Positions 43,815-53,218 of a DNA stretch of 64,000 nucleotides are shown one piece after another. The notes under the pieces are model-generated. The model was given only the letters and a program-made list of their open reading frames with translations. It did no database searches and had not been told where the DNA came from. Every line of letters begins with the position of its first letter. Positions within the stretch are counted from its first letter, which is position 1. The translations under genes and the position numbers were made by a program. This DNA is from Spirochaeta cellobiosiphila DSM 17781. GTDB lineage: Bacteria; Spirochaetota; Spirochaetia; DSM-17781. The stretch lies in assembly GCF_000426705.1 (NCBI RefSeq), contig NZ_KE384555.1, forward strand, positions 158,362 through 222,361, in the 5' to 3' direction.

Positions 43815-44744
43815 CTAGAACAATCCAAGTTGTTCATCAATATAACTCATTTGTTTTGATTTTCTTATACGATCTCCCGGCTCTCTATGACCTATCAACA
43901 AGGGAGAAAAGGGATCATGTTTCTTATAACTGTTCAGGACTAAGCCCCTACTATAATTAGCATAACAATACAGACAACCATGGGGACAGGAATTATAGAC
44001 GCCTATCTCATTTTCCAGAAGACATTGGCAGTGTTCCCGTTTGGAGGGCTTTTTGGGAATCTTATATTTTTTGCCCGTCATAGCTTCCCAGTCCTTTTGG
44101 ATAAAACAACCATCCCTATTAAGAGCAAGGGAATCTAATGAGGCTAAAGGTTCAGCACAAGTCTTGATAGTCATCCCATACTGCGCTGCGATTTCTACCA
44201 TGGCAGCCGCACATTCTAATTGCTGCTCAGGAGTGACCTCCCTTATTCCCGGCATATTCTTAACGGTCTTATTGTAAAGATCCACAAAGCTAATAACACA
44301 AACTTCCGTATAAGTTACTAAAGACCGGGCGATCCTTTCGAACTGAGCCAAATGATAGGGCATATCATATTTATCCGTTATAATAATAGGATCATAACGC
44401 CATCCTACCCTATGAGAACCCAAGGTATGACTCAATTGATAAAAGCTATGGAGAACAGATTCAAAGGGAGGGACAAAGGGTTCAATGTCCTTATCATATC
44501 CAGTGATGGTGACATACCAATACTGATCAAAGGAATCGATTAGGGATATGTCCGACAGCATAGGCTGTGGATTCTTGGTACAGAAAAAGAGCAGATCCAC
44601 GACCTTCGGGTCTAAATCATAATGGGTCACATCATGGTAGTTATAAGGATTCCTCACATACACAAAACCTTCTGCTATCCGATGATAGAACCACTTACTG
44701 TAGAAGGCTGGAATGTCGGTCCTATTGCCCACATTAATAATCAT
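43815..44744 (-). CDS. DUF1848 protein with C-terminal CX3CX2C motif
   Basis: The protein has 309 residues, starting MIINVGNRTDIPAFYSKWF as DUF1848 proteins do. The body looks like an alpha/beta barrel (DLLFFCTKNPQPM, VTITGYDKDIEPFVPP, GWRYDPI). Near the C-terminus CPHGCLYC (Cys253, 257, 260) has the CX3CX2C spacing of radical-SAM iron-sulfur sites, with two more Cys at 239 and 241. Radical-SAM proteins normally carry this near the N-terminus. The function is unknown. It is directly before and probably co-translated with the zinc macrodomain gene. The start has no evident ribosome site. Confidence 0.82.
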   Translation of the reverse strand: MIINVGNRTDIPAFYSKWFYHRIAEGFVYVRNPYNYHDVTHYDLDPKVVDLLFFCTKNPQPMLSDISLIDSFDQYWYVTITGYDKDIEPFVPPFESVLHSFYQLSHTLGSHRVGWRYDPIIITDKYDMPYHLAQFERIARSLVTYTEVCVISFVDLYNKTVKNMPGIREVTPEQQLECAAAMVEIAAQYGMTIKTCAEPLASLDSLALNRDGCFIQKDWEAMTGKKYKIPKKPSKREHCQCLLENEIGVYNSCPHGCLYCYANYSRGLVLNSYKKHDPFSPLLIGHREPGDRIRKSKQMSYIDEQLGLF

Positions 44745-44789
44745 AAATGTAAGATGCCATTCATAAGATTTCCTATTACTATGGAGTAT

Positions 44790-46019
44790 ATGATTAATCT
44801 AACACCAACAGAAGCCATTCACTACCTCTTAAGCTATCAAAATATTAATACAAAAAGCCCTTATACTAAAGATGAAGAGATACAAGACTTCATACGTAAG
44901 GTAGGGTGCATCCAATATGATCCCCTAAGCAGAATCGCCAAGAATGCAGATCTGGTGTTAAACAACCGTGTCAAAAATTACAAAGAAAAACGCCTGGATA
45001 AGCTTCTTTACAAAGATAGAGTCCTCTTCGACGGCTGGGATAAAAATATGTCCATTATGGCCTTGGATGACTGGAAGCAATTCAACTGGAGTCGAGACAA
45101 GTACAAGAGTCATTATAAGGACAGAGCCAAACAGTGGGAAGAAGCGGCTAATCAGATATTTCACTACTTGGAAAAGCATGAATACCTATGCTCAAGTGAC
45201 ATCAAAACAGACATCACCGTTGACTGGGCCTGGGCCCCCACTAATGGGGTACGGGCTGCCCTGGAAAGCCTCTATCATACAGGGCATCTTGGCATTCATC
45301 ACAGAAAAGGAACACGAAAATACTATGGTCTCATAAAAGATCTCTATCCCGAAGAGGCTCTAGGGGAAGAAAAATATTCCTATGGCACAGAAGATTTCAA
45401 TGATTGGTATGTTAGACGAAGAATTAATTCCCTGGGATTACTATGGGACAGGGGCAGTGATGTTTGGCTGGGCTGTCCCTTGAAGAAAGCAGATAGAGAG
45501 GAGGGCTTCCATCGTCTTATCGAAAAACAAATCCTAGAACCTGTAACCGTCAGAGGTATTAATGCCCAATTCTATGTAGATAAGCATCGTTTTGACCAAC
45601 AACAAAAAGGGGACATCAAGGGAAAGACATCCTTCATTGCCCCCTTGGATAATCTCATATGGGATAGAAAGCTCGTCCAGGAACTATGGGGGTTTCACTA
45701 TAAATGGGAAGTCTATACGCCCCTTCCTGAGCGGAAATATGCCTATTATGTTCTGCCCGTCTTATATAAGGATCGTTTTGTAGGACGATTTGAACCCATT
45801 CGCAATGGGAAGGATAAAGAACTCCTCATCCAAAACTGGTGGTGGGAAGATCACATCAAACCTACCAAAGCCATGAAGGAATCCATCATCAGAGAGATAA
45901 AATCCTTTATGAAATTCCTGGAATTAAAGAGTTTAAGCATTGGTGATCCTGTAGAAGAAAGCTGGCTGAGAAGCTTTGCCACCTCAGGGTTCACAGCTAG
46001 TTCCCGTGCAGATAAATAA
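44790..46019 (+). CDS. ycaQ: YcaQ/AlkX-type crosslink-repair DNA glycosylase
   Basis: The protein has 409 residues from ATG 44790 (410 in E. coli YcaQ). An in-frame ATG at 44781 is an alternative, and the ribosome site is weak. The HTH_42 family of tandem winged helices is recognised from IRKVGCIQYDPLSRIAKNADLVL (about 30-52), where QYD is the Q-x-D catalytic motif of the AlkX branch. Other segments are DWAWAPTNGVRAALESLYHTGHL and SFIAPLDNLIWDRKLVQELWGFHYKWEVYTP. It excises alkylated or crosslinked bases. Divergent from DUF1848 with 45 bases between starts. Confidence 0.85.
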   Translation: MINLTPTEAIHYLLSYQNINTKSPYTKDEEIQDFIRKVGCIQYDPLSRIAKNADLVLNNRVKNYKEKRLDKLLYKDRVLFDGWDKNMSIMALDDWKQFNWSRDKYKSHYKDRAKQWEEAANQIFHYLEKHEYLCSSDIKTDITVDWAWAPTNGVRAALESLYHTGHLGIHHRKGTRKYYGLIKDLYPEEALGEEKYSYGTEDFNDWYVRRRINSLGLLWDRGSDVWLGCPLKKADREEGFHRLIEKQILEPVTVRGINAQFYVDKHRFDQQQKGDIKGKTSFIAPLDNLIWDRKLVQELWGFHYKWEVYTPLPERKYAYYVLPVLYKDRFVGRFEPIRNGKDKELLIQNWWWEDHIKPTKAMKESIIREIKSFMKFLELKSLSIGDPVEESWLRSFATSGFTASSRADK

Positions 46020-46056
46020 GAGATACAAGGGATGTTTTGTGCACTTGAAAATTATA

Positions 46057-46117
46057 TTAGAAGGACCTTCTAACTTTTTTAGAAGGGCTTTCTAAAAGTT
46101 TTAGAAGGGCCTTCTAA
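46057..46117. repeat. Palindrome array, three units, 22-bp period
   Basis: TTAGAAGGACCTTCTAA (46057), TTAGAAGGGCTTTCTAA (46079) and TTAGAAGGGCCTTCTAA (46101) are spaced exactly 22 bp, with spacers CTTTT and AAGTT. Consensus, period and spacer order match units 2-4 of the array at 1423-1505. It lies 38 bases after ycaQ and about 110 before the next gene on the same strand, so here it could be a promoter-proximal site. The remainder of the gap (46118-46226) shows nothing clear. Confidence 0.85.
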
Positions 46118-46226
46118 TTTCTTATTCAAGCGTGAAGAGAGGTGTCGATGACCAGGAAAAGGGAACAATTGATTAACTAAGCCAGGAAGAACTTGAAGGG
46201 GACAGGATATTTCTATAATCTCAGTT

Positions 46227-47036
46227 ATGATTATGCGCACAAAGATATTTGTTATTACTATGATAGGTCTCTTAGCTTATTCCTCCTTTGGAGAGAATCC
46301 AGAAGAGCTTCTTACCAGCTTTCAAGTGCAGGAAAACTATCCTTTAGTGAAAGTCCTATTCCACACAGAAAATAAAGATCTCCTCGATTGGAGTGTCATG
46401 AATACTGTAGCAGCTAATATCAATGCCCATAAAGAAGCAGAGGAATATGTTCATCTCTATGGAAGGTATTCCTTTTTTACCATTGATTTTTTACAAAAGA
46501 CAGAACGAAGGGGTACAGAGTATCTTAGCTATACTCATTCCCTCAGTGATTTAAGTTTGTCCAGGAATGATTCCAACTTCCCCTATGCCATGGGTGTTCA
46601 ATCCAATAGTAATGGGGATGTCGCTTTTTCAGCCTTCCTTCTCTCTGCCTATTTGCAGGAGAAATTCCCTCAGATAAAGAAAAATGATGATATTTTTGTA
46701 GATATAGAACCTAAAGAAATGTCCAGATTGGTAGCAAACCTCATCATATCTCCTGGTCGGGCCGTATCCTATCTTAGTGAGGACAATCCTTTTGCCAAGG
46801 AACATTATCGAATTAGTGCGTTCCTTCTCTATGCTTTAGATACGCTTATAGTGGCCCCTCTGTTGTACTCTCCTTTCATGGAAGGGGACAACAATACAAA
46901 ATGGGGAGTTGCTGCTGCCAGTTTTACCTCCCTTAGCCTGAATAGGGTATTTTGGTATTTTGTATTTAAGAACGACGTGAAGCGTTACAATGATATTGCC
47001 AATTCTTCCTATCGAATTCCAAGGTTTTTACAATGA
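46227..47036 (+). CDS. Uncharacterised exported protein
   Basis: The protein has 269 residues. A signal peptide is likely (MIMRTKIFVITMIGLLAYSSFGE); ATG 46233 is an equally possible start, and neither has a good ribosome site. The mature part begins ENPEELLTSFQVQENYPLVKVLFHTENKDLLDW, and a hydrophobic stretch near 205-222 (ISAFLLYALDTLIVAPLLY) may be a membrane or buried helix. I do not recognise the family. It overlaps the GNAT gene that follows by 4 bases (ATGA), so it belongs to an operon with GNAT and the HAD phosphatase, and it is the first gene behind the palindrome array. Confidence 0.65.
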   Translation: MIMRTKIFVITMIGLLAYSSFGENPEELLTSFQVQENYPLVKVLFHTENKDLLDWSVMNTVAANINAHKEAEEYVHLYGRYSFFTIDFLQKTERRGTEYLSYTHSLSDLSLSRNDSNFPYAMGVQSNSNGDVAFSAFLLSAYLQEKFPQIKKNDDIFVDIEPKEMSRLVANLIISPGRAVSYLSEDNPFAKEHYRISAFLLYALDTLIVAPLLYSPFMEGDNNTKWGVAAASFTSLSLNRVFWYFVFKNDVKRYNDIANSSYRIPRFLQ

Positions 47037-47488
47037 ACATTATAATTGATGATTTGAGCTCTATAGAGATTCGCTCCCTTATCACTCATCACTTAAGTGA
47101 GATGAAAGCCGGCAGTCCTCCCGACAGTGTTCATGCCCTCGACCTAAACGCCCTCCAGGATAGCTCGGTAACAGTATGGAGTGTCTGGGAAGGGAATCAG
47201 ATTGCCGGTTGTGGAGCACTAAAAGAACTATCCCCGACATGGGGAGAACTCAAGTCTATGAGAACAGCTCCTTCTTTTTTACGAAAGGGAATAGCCTCTC
47301 TTCTCTTAGATCATATGATAGATACAGCCAGGGAAAGGGGGTATACAAGGTTAAGTCTGGAGACGGGCTCTGATTCCTCCTTTATACCTGCTCATAAATT
47401 ATACCAGAGGAAAGGTTTTCATTTCTGCCGCCCCTTCGGGGAGTATAAGGAAGATCCTCATAGCTATTACATGACCAAGGAATTATAA
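47033..47488 (+). CDS. GNAT-family N-acetyltransferase
   Basis: The protein has 151 residues, a single GNAT domain. VWSVWEGNQIAGCGALKEL forms the central strands, LKSMRTAPSFLRKGIASLLLDHMIDTAR is motif A with the acetyl-CoA loop RKGIAS, and LSLETGSDSSFIPAHKLYQRKGFHFCRPFGEY matches the YsnE-type subgroup. The acceptor is unknown. It is in an operon between the exported protein and a HAD nucleotidase, overlapping the former by 4 bases. Confidence 0.85.
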   Translation: MNIIIDDLSSIEIRSLITHHLSEMKAGSPPDSVHALDLNALQDSSVTVWSVWEGNQIAGCGALKELSPTWGELKSMRTAPSFLRKGIASLLLDHMIDTARERGYTRLSLETGSDSSFIPAHKLYQRKGFHFCRPFGEYKEDPHSYYMTKEL

Positions 47489-48181
47489 ATGAAGTATAAC
47501 ACTGTATTGTTTGATGTAGATAATACCCTTTTTGATTTCACAGCGGCCGAATTGGAGGCCCTATCAAAGCTCTTACAACACTATGGAGCCGAGGCTAATG
47601 AGGAGAATATTGCCGTATATCATCGGATTAATAACAAGCTCTGGAAGGATCTGGAAGATAAGAAAACCACAGCAAAGGATCTAAAGCTTAGGCGTTTTGA
47701 ACTTTGTTTTGACGAATTAAACATTCACACTAGTGATACCATTGACAGAATTAGCCAACAATACATTGAATACTTAGGGCAGGGGCGTCAACTCATGCCC
47801 TATGCAGAAGAATTGTGTCGAACCCTCTATGAGAACCAAATAGAGATTATAATCGCCACCAATGGTCTCACTCAAGTTCAATATAGTCGCTTAGAAGGAT
47901 CTCCCATAAAAGATTTTATCAAGACTATCATTATCTCAGAAGAGATCGGCTATGCAAAACCGGAGTTAGCCTATTTTGAGTACGCCCTTGGGAAAAGTAC
48001 AACGAAGCATCCCGGGGAATGTCTAATGGTAGGAGATAAGCTTAGTGCGGATATATTAGGTGGCTTAAGGGCAGGAATGGATACCTGTTGGTATAATCCT
48101 GAAGGAGTCCCTAACGAATCTGATATTAAGCCCCATTATGAAGTAAAAGATTTGAGGGACATCCTTAAGATTTGCCTTTAA
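47489..48181 (+). CDS. HAD hydrolase, YjjG-type pyrimidine 5'-nucleotidase
   Basis: The protein has 230 residues. HAD motifs: I LFDVDNTLFDF (nucleophile and acid Asp), II IIATNGLTQVQ, III Lys in GYAKPELAYF, IV MVGDKLSADILGGLRAGMDTCWYNP. The cap type and the DVDNTLFDF start are those of YjjG, a house-cleaning phosphatase for non-canonical pyrimidine nucleotides. ATG follows the previous stop directly. The message ends near a hairpin whose T-run serves the opposite strand. Confidence 0.85.
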   Translation: MKYNTVLFDVDNTLFDFTAAELEALSKLLQHYGAEANEENIAVYHRINNKLWKDLEDKKTTAKDLKLRRFELCFDELNIHTSDTIDRISQQYIEYLGQGRQLMPYAEELCRTLYENQIEIIIATNGLTQVQYSRLEGSPIKDFIKTIIISEEIGYAKPELAYFEYALGKSTTKHPGECLMVGDKLSADILGGLRAGMDTCWYNPEGVPNESDIKPHYEVKDLRDILKICL

Positions 48182-48217
48182 AAAAATACTGATCTTAGGA
48201 ATAGACCTAAGATCAGT
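48181..48217 (-). terminator. Terminator of the M3 peptidase gene
   Basis: A perfect 12-bp stem (ACTGATCTTAGG and complement, 6-base loop) is followed on the minus strand by ATTTTTTT. It sits between convergent genes, and the stem may also end plus-strand messages. Confidence 0.88.
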
Positions 48218-48242
48218 AAATGATTAGTTGCTTAGAAAAGAA

Positions 48243-50279
48243 TTAATCTATTAAGCCTCTATGTCTTAACAAAGGAGTGATATCAGGATCTGCTCCTCGG
48301 AAATCACGGAAGAATTGATTAAGATCACCACTATTTCCACGGGATAGTATAAGTTCTCTAAACCGCTGTCCATTCTCTCTTGAGAGGCCGCCATTCTCTT
48401 CAAACCATTGGAAGGCGTCTGTATCTAACATTTCCGCCCATAAATAGGCATAATAACCGGCAGAATAACCGTGTCCCCATATATGGAGGAAATAACTGGA
48501 CCTGTACCGGGGAAGGATTTGAGGAAGCTCAGAAACGAACTCTTTTAGAGCATTGTTTTCAAATTCTTTTACATCCTTGACTGTTGTTCCCACACTTAAG
48601 CTATGCCATTCCTGATCTAATAAGGCGGCTTGTAGAAATTCACTTAATGCGTAACCCTGGTTGAATTTGGATGATTTCTTAACCTTATCCACTAAAGCCT
48701 GGGGCATTAGCTCCCCTGTTTTATAGTGTTTGGCATAGTTAGCAAAGACTTGAGGATGAAGGGCCCAGTGCTCATTGATCTGGGAAGGTAATTCTACAAA
48801 GTCTCTGGGAACATTTGTTCCTGACAAACTGGGGTAATGCTGATCTGCAAAGAAGCCGTGTAAAGCATGACCAAACTCATGGAACATGGTCTCTACATTA
48901 TCAAAGGAGAGAAGACTTGGGTCTGTTCCTTTGGGTTGGGGGAAATTACATATATTGTAGATAACTGGTTTATGCCCTAGTAGATGGGATTGCTCTATAA
49001 CATTCCCCATCCAGGCGCCGCCCCCTTTTTCATCCCTTTTGAACAAGTCAACATAGAATAAACCAATAGCACTATCATCTTCATTGAATAATTCAAAGAC
49101 CCGTACGTCTTTATGATAGACAGGAATGTCAAAGCGTTCTTTACAGCTAATGCCATATAGTTCCTTTGCCGCATAGAAGACCCCATCCTCTAATACTTTG
49201 TTTGCTTCAAAGTAAGGTCGGATGTCCTTTTCTTCTAAACCGTACTTTTCTTTCCTTAAGAACTCAGCATAATAATTCCAGTCCCATCCTTCCAGAGTAA
49301 GACTATCCCCCTGGGCCGCTACCGTCTTTTGGAGGTCTTCTGCTTCCTGTTTGGCTTTGGGAATGGCCGGTGTGGTTAACTTGGCTAATAAACCTCTGGC
49401 CGCTTCTGGTGTCTTAGCCATTTGGTCCTGTAATTGCCATTCAGCAAAGGTCTTATAGCCCATGAGCTGGGCTTGTTCTGCCCGGATCTCTGCTATACGG
49501 ATGAGGATCTTCTGGGTATCATATTCATCCCCTTTTTCCGTACGAGTGATTGACTTCTCATATAGTTTTTTACGAGTTTCTCTCTTGGATAGAGAAGCCA
49601 TATCTGGTTGTTGAGTGGTATTAAGAAGGGGGATGTAATAACTGGTTTTCCCGGCGTCTTCTTTTTTATAAGCTTCAATATCCTGTTCTGATAGTCCGGC
49701 CAGGTCTGCAGAATCACTTACCTCCAGTCCCCCCTTTTGATTAGCAATAAGCAGTTTATTCTCGAATTGGGCACAGAGCAGAGCTTCTTCTTCGTTCAAA
49801 GTTTTCATTCGTTCTTTTTGTTCAGGACTTAACTCAGCCCCTGCTAGAACAAATTTTTGATAATAATATTCTACTAAACGAATAGATTCCTCGTCTAAGG
49901 AAAGGGTATTCCGTTGTTCATAGATTTGTTTCACTCGACCAAAGATCTGGTCATTGAGGAATAAAGTGTCAGAGAGATTGGCTAACTTGGGAGCCATTTC
50001 TTCTTCTAAGTTCTGTATTTCCGTATTGGTATGGGCACCAGCCAGGAGATAAAAAGGTCCTTGCACCCGGTTAAGTAATTGACCACTCTTCTCTAAGGCA
50101 ACAAAGGTGTTCTCAAAAGTTGCTTCTTCAGAGTTCTGTGCAATAGCCTCTATATCTTTGAGTTGCTCTTGAATACCTAGCTCCAGGGCTGGTTTAAAAT
50201 GTTCCGTTTTGATGAGTCCAAAATCAGGAGCTCCATAAGCTAAGGAACTTTCATTCAAGAGAGGATTCTGTTCAGACAT
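48243..50279 (-). CDS. dcp: M3-family metallopeptidase (dipeptidyl carboxypeptidase type)
   Basis: The protein has 678 residues and no signal peptide, hence cytosolic. The zinc motif is HEFGH in ETMFHEFGHALHGFF (about 460), with the third ligand downstream. The start NPLLNESSLAYGAPDFGLIKTEHFKPALE is typical of Dcp/OpdA oligopeptidases, and the end HIWGHGYSAGYYAYLWAEMLDTDAFQWFEENG is diagnostic of the family. It releases dipeptides from, or cleaves, short peptides. Dcp versus oligopeptidase A is not settled by sequence reading alone. Monocistronic. Confidence 0.9.
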   Translation of the reverse strand: MSEQNPLLNESSLAYGAPDFGLIKTEHFKPALELGIQEQLKDIEAIAQNSEEATFENTFVALEKSGQLLNRVQGPFYLLAGAHTNTEIQNLEEEMAPKLANLSDTLFLNDQIFGRVKQIYEQRNTLSLDEESIRLVEYYYQKFVLAGAELSPEQKERMKTLNEEEALLCAQFENKLLIANQKGGLEVSDSADLAGLSEQDIEAYKKEDAGKTSYYIPLLNTTQQPDMASLSKRETRKKLYEKSITRTEKGDEYDTQKILIRIAEIRAEQAQLMGYKTFAEWQLQDQMAKTPEAARGLLAKLTTPAIPKAKQEAEDLQKTVAAQGDSLTLEGWDWNYYAEFLRKEKYGLEEKDIRPYFEANKVLEDGVFYAAKELYGISCKERFDIPVYHKDVRVFELFNEDDSAIGLFYVDLFKRDEKGGGAWMGNVIEQSHLLGHKPVIYNICNFPQPKGTDPSLLSFDNVETMFHEFGHALHGFFADQHYPSLSGTNVPRDFVELPSQINEHWALHPQVFANYAKHYKTGELMPQALVDKVKKSSKFNQGYALSEFLQAALLDQEWHSLSVGTTVKDVKEFENNALKEFVSELPQILPRYRSSYFLHIWGHGYSAGYYAYLWAEMLDTDAFQWFEENGGLSRENGQRFRELILSRGNSGDLNQFFRDFRGADPDITPLLRHRGLID

Positions 50280-50429
50280 ATCTATTTCCTTATTTATTAA
50301 AAATGTACGTATTAGGGTGATAACATACTACTGTATGGCCCATTAGACAATAATAGTTTCAACTATGGCAATTAGAGAATCTGAGCATTAGACTCATAAG
50401 TATCAATACTAATATTTATGAGGGTTTCA

Positions 50430-52301
50430 ATGCTAAAAAACATGAAGATACGTACTAAGCTAATACTGATTACGTCCCTACTCCTTGGAATCAGTATGGT
50501 TTTCATCTCAGTTATTTTGCTAACTCAGTCAAAAGCTTTGTACCAGGAACAAACGATACAACGAATAGAACAGTTAGCTAAAGCACACTCTTCAGACTTT
50601 AGTAATAAACTAAACCCTATTATCACAAAACTGTTTTCCTTAAGTTATGTGTTTCAAGCTAATATAGAGACCCCTCAAGATAAAACAGGAGCCCATTTAC
50701 ATAAGACCTTGATTCGTTTTTTTGACGATAGTGATAGCCTATTAGCTTTTAACCAATGGTGTATTGTTATGCCGGGATATATCAATGATCATGATTTAAG
50801 AGGAACGGATGAAGATATCTATTCAAATTGGTTCGACTCTGGAGTAAGGCGATGGGAGGGGGAGGAATTAATTACCAATAGTATTGATTATGATCCTTTC
50901 ATGTATGATAGTTGGTGGACTATCCCTTTCAATACCCAGGAGTTAACCATAACGGAACCTTATCATTGGGACTATGGAGGAGCTATCGGAGACGTTTTTG
51001 AGACATCCCTATGCCTGGCAATAACCTATGAAGGGAAGAGTGTCGGTGTTTTGGGTTACTCTATGGATTTGAATTATTATCAGGAAGAAATAGATAAGAT
51101 CAATCCTTATAAGGATAGTTTTGCCTATCTCACAACGAGAAAAGGAACCATAGTTGGCTATCAACCTAATCAGTTGGGCCAGAACATTCATGATGTCTTT
51201 CCTTTTTTTGATTCTACCAATATAGAAGATTTTCGATTACTGGAAAATGATGGTTATTGGCATATATCTGTGCCTTTAAACATTAATTATCTAGAGGAAC
51301 AATGGCTTCTCACATTAGCCATACCGGAAAAGGAAGTGTTCGCTCCCTTTCAAAGGATGCAGTGGCTTGTCATTTTTATTGTGGTGGTTGCACTGGTCAT
51401 TATCATTACCGCTATATTTTTTATTAGCGCGACTATTTCAAAACCCATTACCCAGGTAGCTAAGATGGCAACTTTGTTATCAGAAGGAGATCTTACTCAG
51501 CAAATCAGATTACGTTCAGGAAAGGATGAGGTTAGCGAATTAGTGAAAGCAATGAAAACCATGGGGGATAAACTAAAAGATATCGTTGAAAACATCGTAT
51601 CCTCTGTTGATTATGTAAGCAAAGGAAGCGCCCAAATCAGTGAGAGTGCTCAATACGTTTCTCAGGGAAGCATCTCTCAGGCAACGGGAGCAGAAGAGGT
51701 ATCAGCCTCCATTGAAGAAATCACGGCCAGTATACAGAATAATACTGAGGATGCCTTAAAAACAAAGAGAATAGCCATAGATGTCTATAACGATGCCCAA
51801 CAAACGGAACAAGCTATCATGCAGACAGTCAATTCTATGAAGAACATTGCTCAAAAGATAAATATTATTGAAGAAATAGCAAGACAGACAAACTTATTAG
51901 CTCTTAATGCAGCCATTGAAGCCGCTAGAGCAGGAGAGTTTGGAAAAGGTTTTGCCGTCGTGGCTGGAGAAGTCAGAAAGCTCTCAGAAAAAAGTGCAGA
52001 GGCGGCAGGAGAGATAGGTTCTCTGAGTATAGAATCCCTTGATATCGCTGAAAAGACAGGAGAGTTGTTAAATAAACTGACCCCGGATATTAGGACAACA
52101 AAAACATTAGTGGAACAAATCAGTATCGCCAGTGGTGAACAGAAAATTGGAGTGGAACAGATTAATATGGCGATCCAGCAGCTGGATGAGGTCATCCAGC
52201 AAAACTCTTCTTCTTCAGAAGAATTAGCCGCTACGGCAGAAGAGCTATCCTCCCAGGCTTTGGAACTCCAGGATATGGTACGGTATTTTAAAATCAAGTA
52301 G
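50430..52301 (+). CDS. Methyl-accepting chemotaxis protein, dCache type
   Basis: The protein has 623 residues. ATG 50430 has GAGGG 5 bases upstream. Membrane helix 1 is about 8-30, and a large periplasmic Cache-like sensor about 35-295 contains [41 protein letters not shown]. Helix 2 is about 296-320, then HAMP and the signalling hairpin, whose tip is [42 protein letters not shown]. It should signal to CheA/CheW to steer motility; the ligand is probably a small molecule bound by the Cache domain. It ends inside a hairpin shared with the convergent gene. Confidence 0.92.
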   Translation: MLKNMKIRTKLILITSLLLGISMVFISVILLTQSKALYQEQTIQRIEQLAKAHSSDFSNKLNPIITKLFSLSYVFQANIETPQDKTGAHLHKTLIRFFDDSDSLLAFNQWCIVMPGYINDHDLRGTDEDIYSNWFDSGVRRWEGEELITNSIDYDPFMYDSWWTIPFNTQELTITEPYHWDYGGAIGDVFETSLCLAITYEGKSVGVLGYSMDLNYYQEEIDKINPYKDSFAYLTTRKGTIVGYQPNQLGQNIHDVFPFFDSTNIEDFRLLENDGYWHISVPLNINYLEEQWLLTLAIPEKEVFAPFQRMQWLVIFIVVVALVIIITAIFFISATISKPITQVAKMATLLSEGDLTQQIRLRSGKDEVSELVKAMKTMGDKLKDIVENIVSSVDYVSKGSAQISESAQYVSQGSISQATGAEEVSASIEEITASIQNNTEDALKTKRIAIDVYNDAQQTEQAIMQTVNSMKNIAQKINIIEEIARQTNLLALNAAIEAARAGEFGKGFAVVAGEVRKLSEKSAEAAGEIGSLSIESLDIAEKTGELLNKLTPDIRTTKTLVEQISIASGEQKIGVEQINMAIQQLDEVIQQNSSSSEELAATAEELSSQALELQDMVRYFKIK

Positions 52302-52324
52302 GGTTATGATGGCCTACTTGATTT
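52291..52324. terminator. Terminator hairpin built from two convergent gene ends
   Basis: AAATCAAGTAGG (52291-52302) and CCTACTTGATTT (52313-52324) are perfect complements with a 10-base loop. Each arm is coding: the last codons of the MCP and of the YitT gene both use the same complementary bases. Minus-strand read-out continues into TTTTAAAA. Confidence 0.65.
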
Positions 52325-53207
52325 GCTGAAAAACAAAACGCCCTTGAATATTATCTATTTCATGGTGATAGATAAAATTATTGCCCTCCAGCTGGGAGAC
52401 TTCATTCATAATATGTGGCAGTTCTTCCTGTGTAACAATCACATTGATAATGGTTCGACGTCTTTGGGAGAATCCTCCTATGACCGTAGACTTAGTAAAA
52501 GTACGATCCGGAAAAATCTGCTGGAGAATCCGGATCACATCAAAAGGCCTATTAGTATTGATCGTGACATTAGAGAAGCGATACCGTTTATAGATTTCAT
52601 TAACAGTTGATGCTCCTACAAATACAAAGATAACCGTATAGATTAAGGTATTAGCTAACTCACCTACATCATGATACTTGAGATAATTAAGTAGCAAACC
52701 ATAGGACATAGAAATTATTCCTGCCACTATGCTGATTGTACCTACAGGTTTACGAAGTTTTTCTGAAAAATACACGCCAATAATATCTTCATCACCAGTG
52801 GACCCTCTATTCATCAAGGAGAGTGCTTTTCCTATACCTGAGACAATAGCTCCAAAGAGAACGAGGACAAGACGTTCATTTTCCGGTTCTGGAGAAGCCA
52901 CTTCCAGAGAGGGTAAAAAGATTAGTAATAAGGAGACCGTCACTAAGGTTAACATAGTTTTGATACTAAAGATCTTACCTATTTTGACAAAAGAGAATAT
53001 CAATAGAAGGAATTGAAAGATAATGTACAATAGGATGAATAAGCGATCCGATTCAAAGAAATAGGAACTAGCCAGGGCTATCCCTTCTGTCCCTGTCATA
53101 ATGATCCCTGAAGGCATGATAAAGTATTTGATAGCAAAAGCATAAATAACTCCTGCGACAATAGGTATGACACAGGTTTTAATACGCTGAGAATGTTGTT
53201 TAAGCAT
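52314..53207 (-). CDS. YitT-family membrane protein
   Basis: The protein has 297 residues. The N-terminal membrane domain has about five or six helices (IVAGVIYAFAIKYFIMPSGIIMTGTEGIALASSYFF is the conserved YitT start, with GSTGDEDIIGVYFSEKL after helix 4). A C-terminal soluble DUF2179 domain follows (about 210-297: FSNVTINTNRPFDVIRILQQIFPDRTFTKSTVIGGFSQRRRTIINVIVTQEELP), a small ferredoxin-like fold. The transported or sensed compound is unknown. It may form a transcription unit with the kinase behind it (11-base gap). Confidence 0.85.
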   Translation of the reverse strand: MLKQHSQRIKTCVIPIVAGVIYAFAIKYFIMPSGIIMTGTEGIALASSYFFESDRLFILLYIIFQFLLLIFSFVKIGKIFSIKTMLTLVTVSLLLIFLPSLEVASPEPENERLVLVLFGAIVSGIGKALSLMNRGSTGDEDIIGVYFSEKLRKPVGTISIVAGIISMSYGLLLNYLKYHDVGELANTLIYTVIFVFVGASTVNEIYKRYRFSNVTINTNRPFDVIRILQQIFPDRTFTKSTVIGGFSQRRRTIINVIVTQEELPHIMNEVSQLEGNNFIYHHEIDNIQGRFVFQQIK

Positions 53208-53218
53208 AAAAAACGTCC

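Noticed and set aside
44958-45336. Two overlapping ORFs inside ycaQ
   Set aside because: Shadows of the ycaQ frame, no family resemblance.
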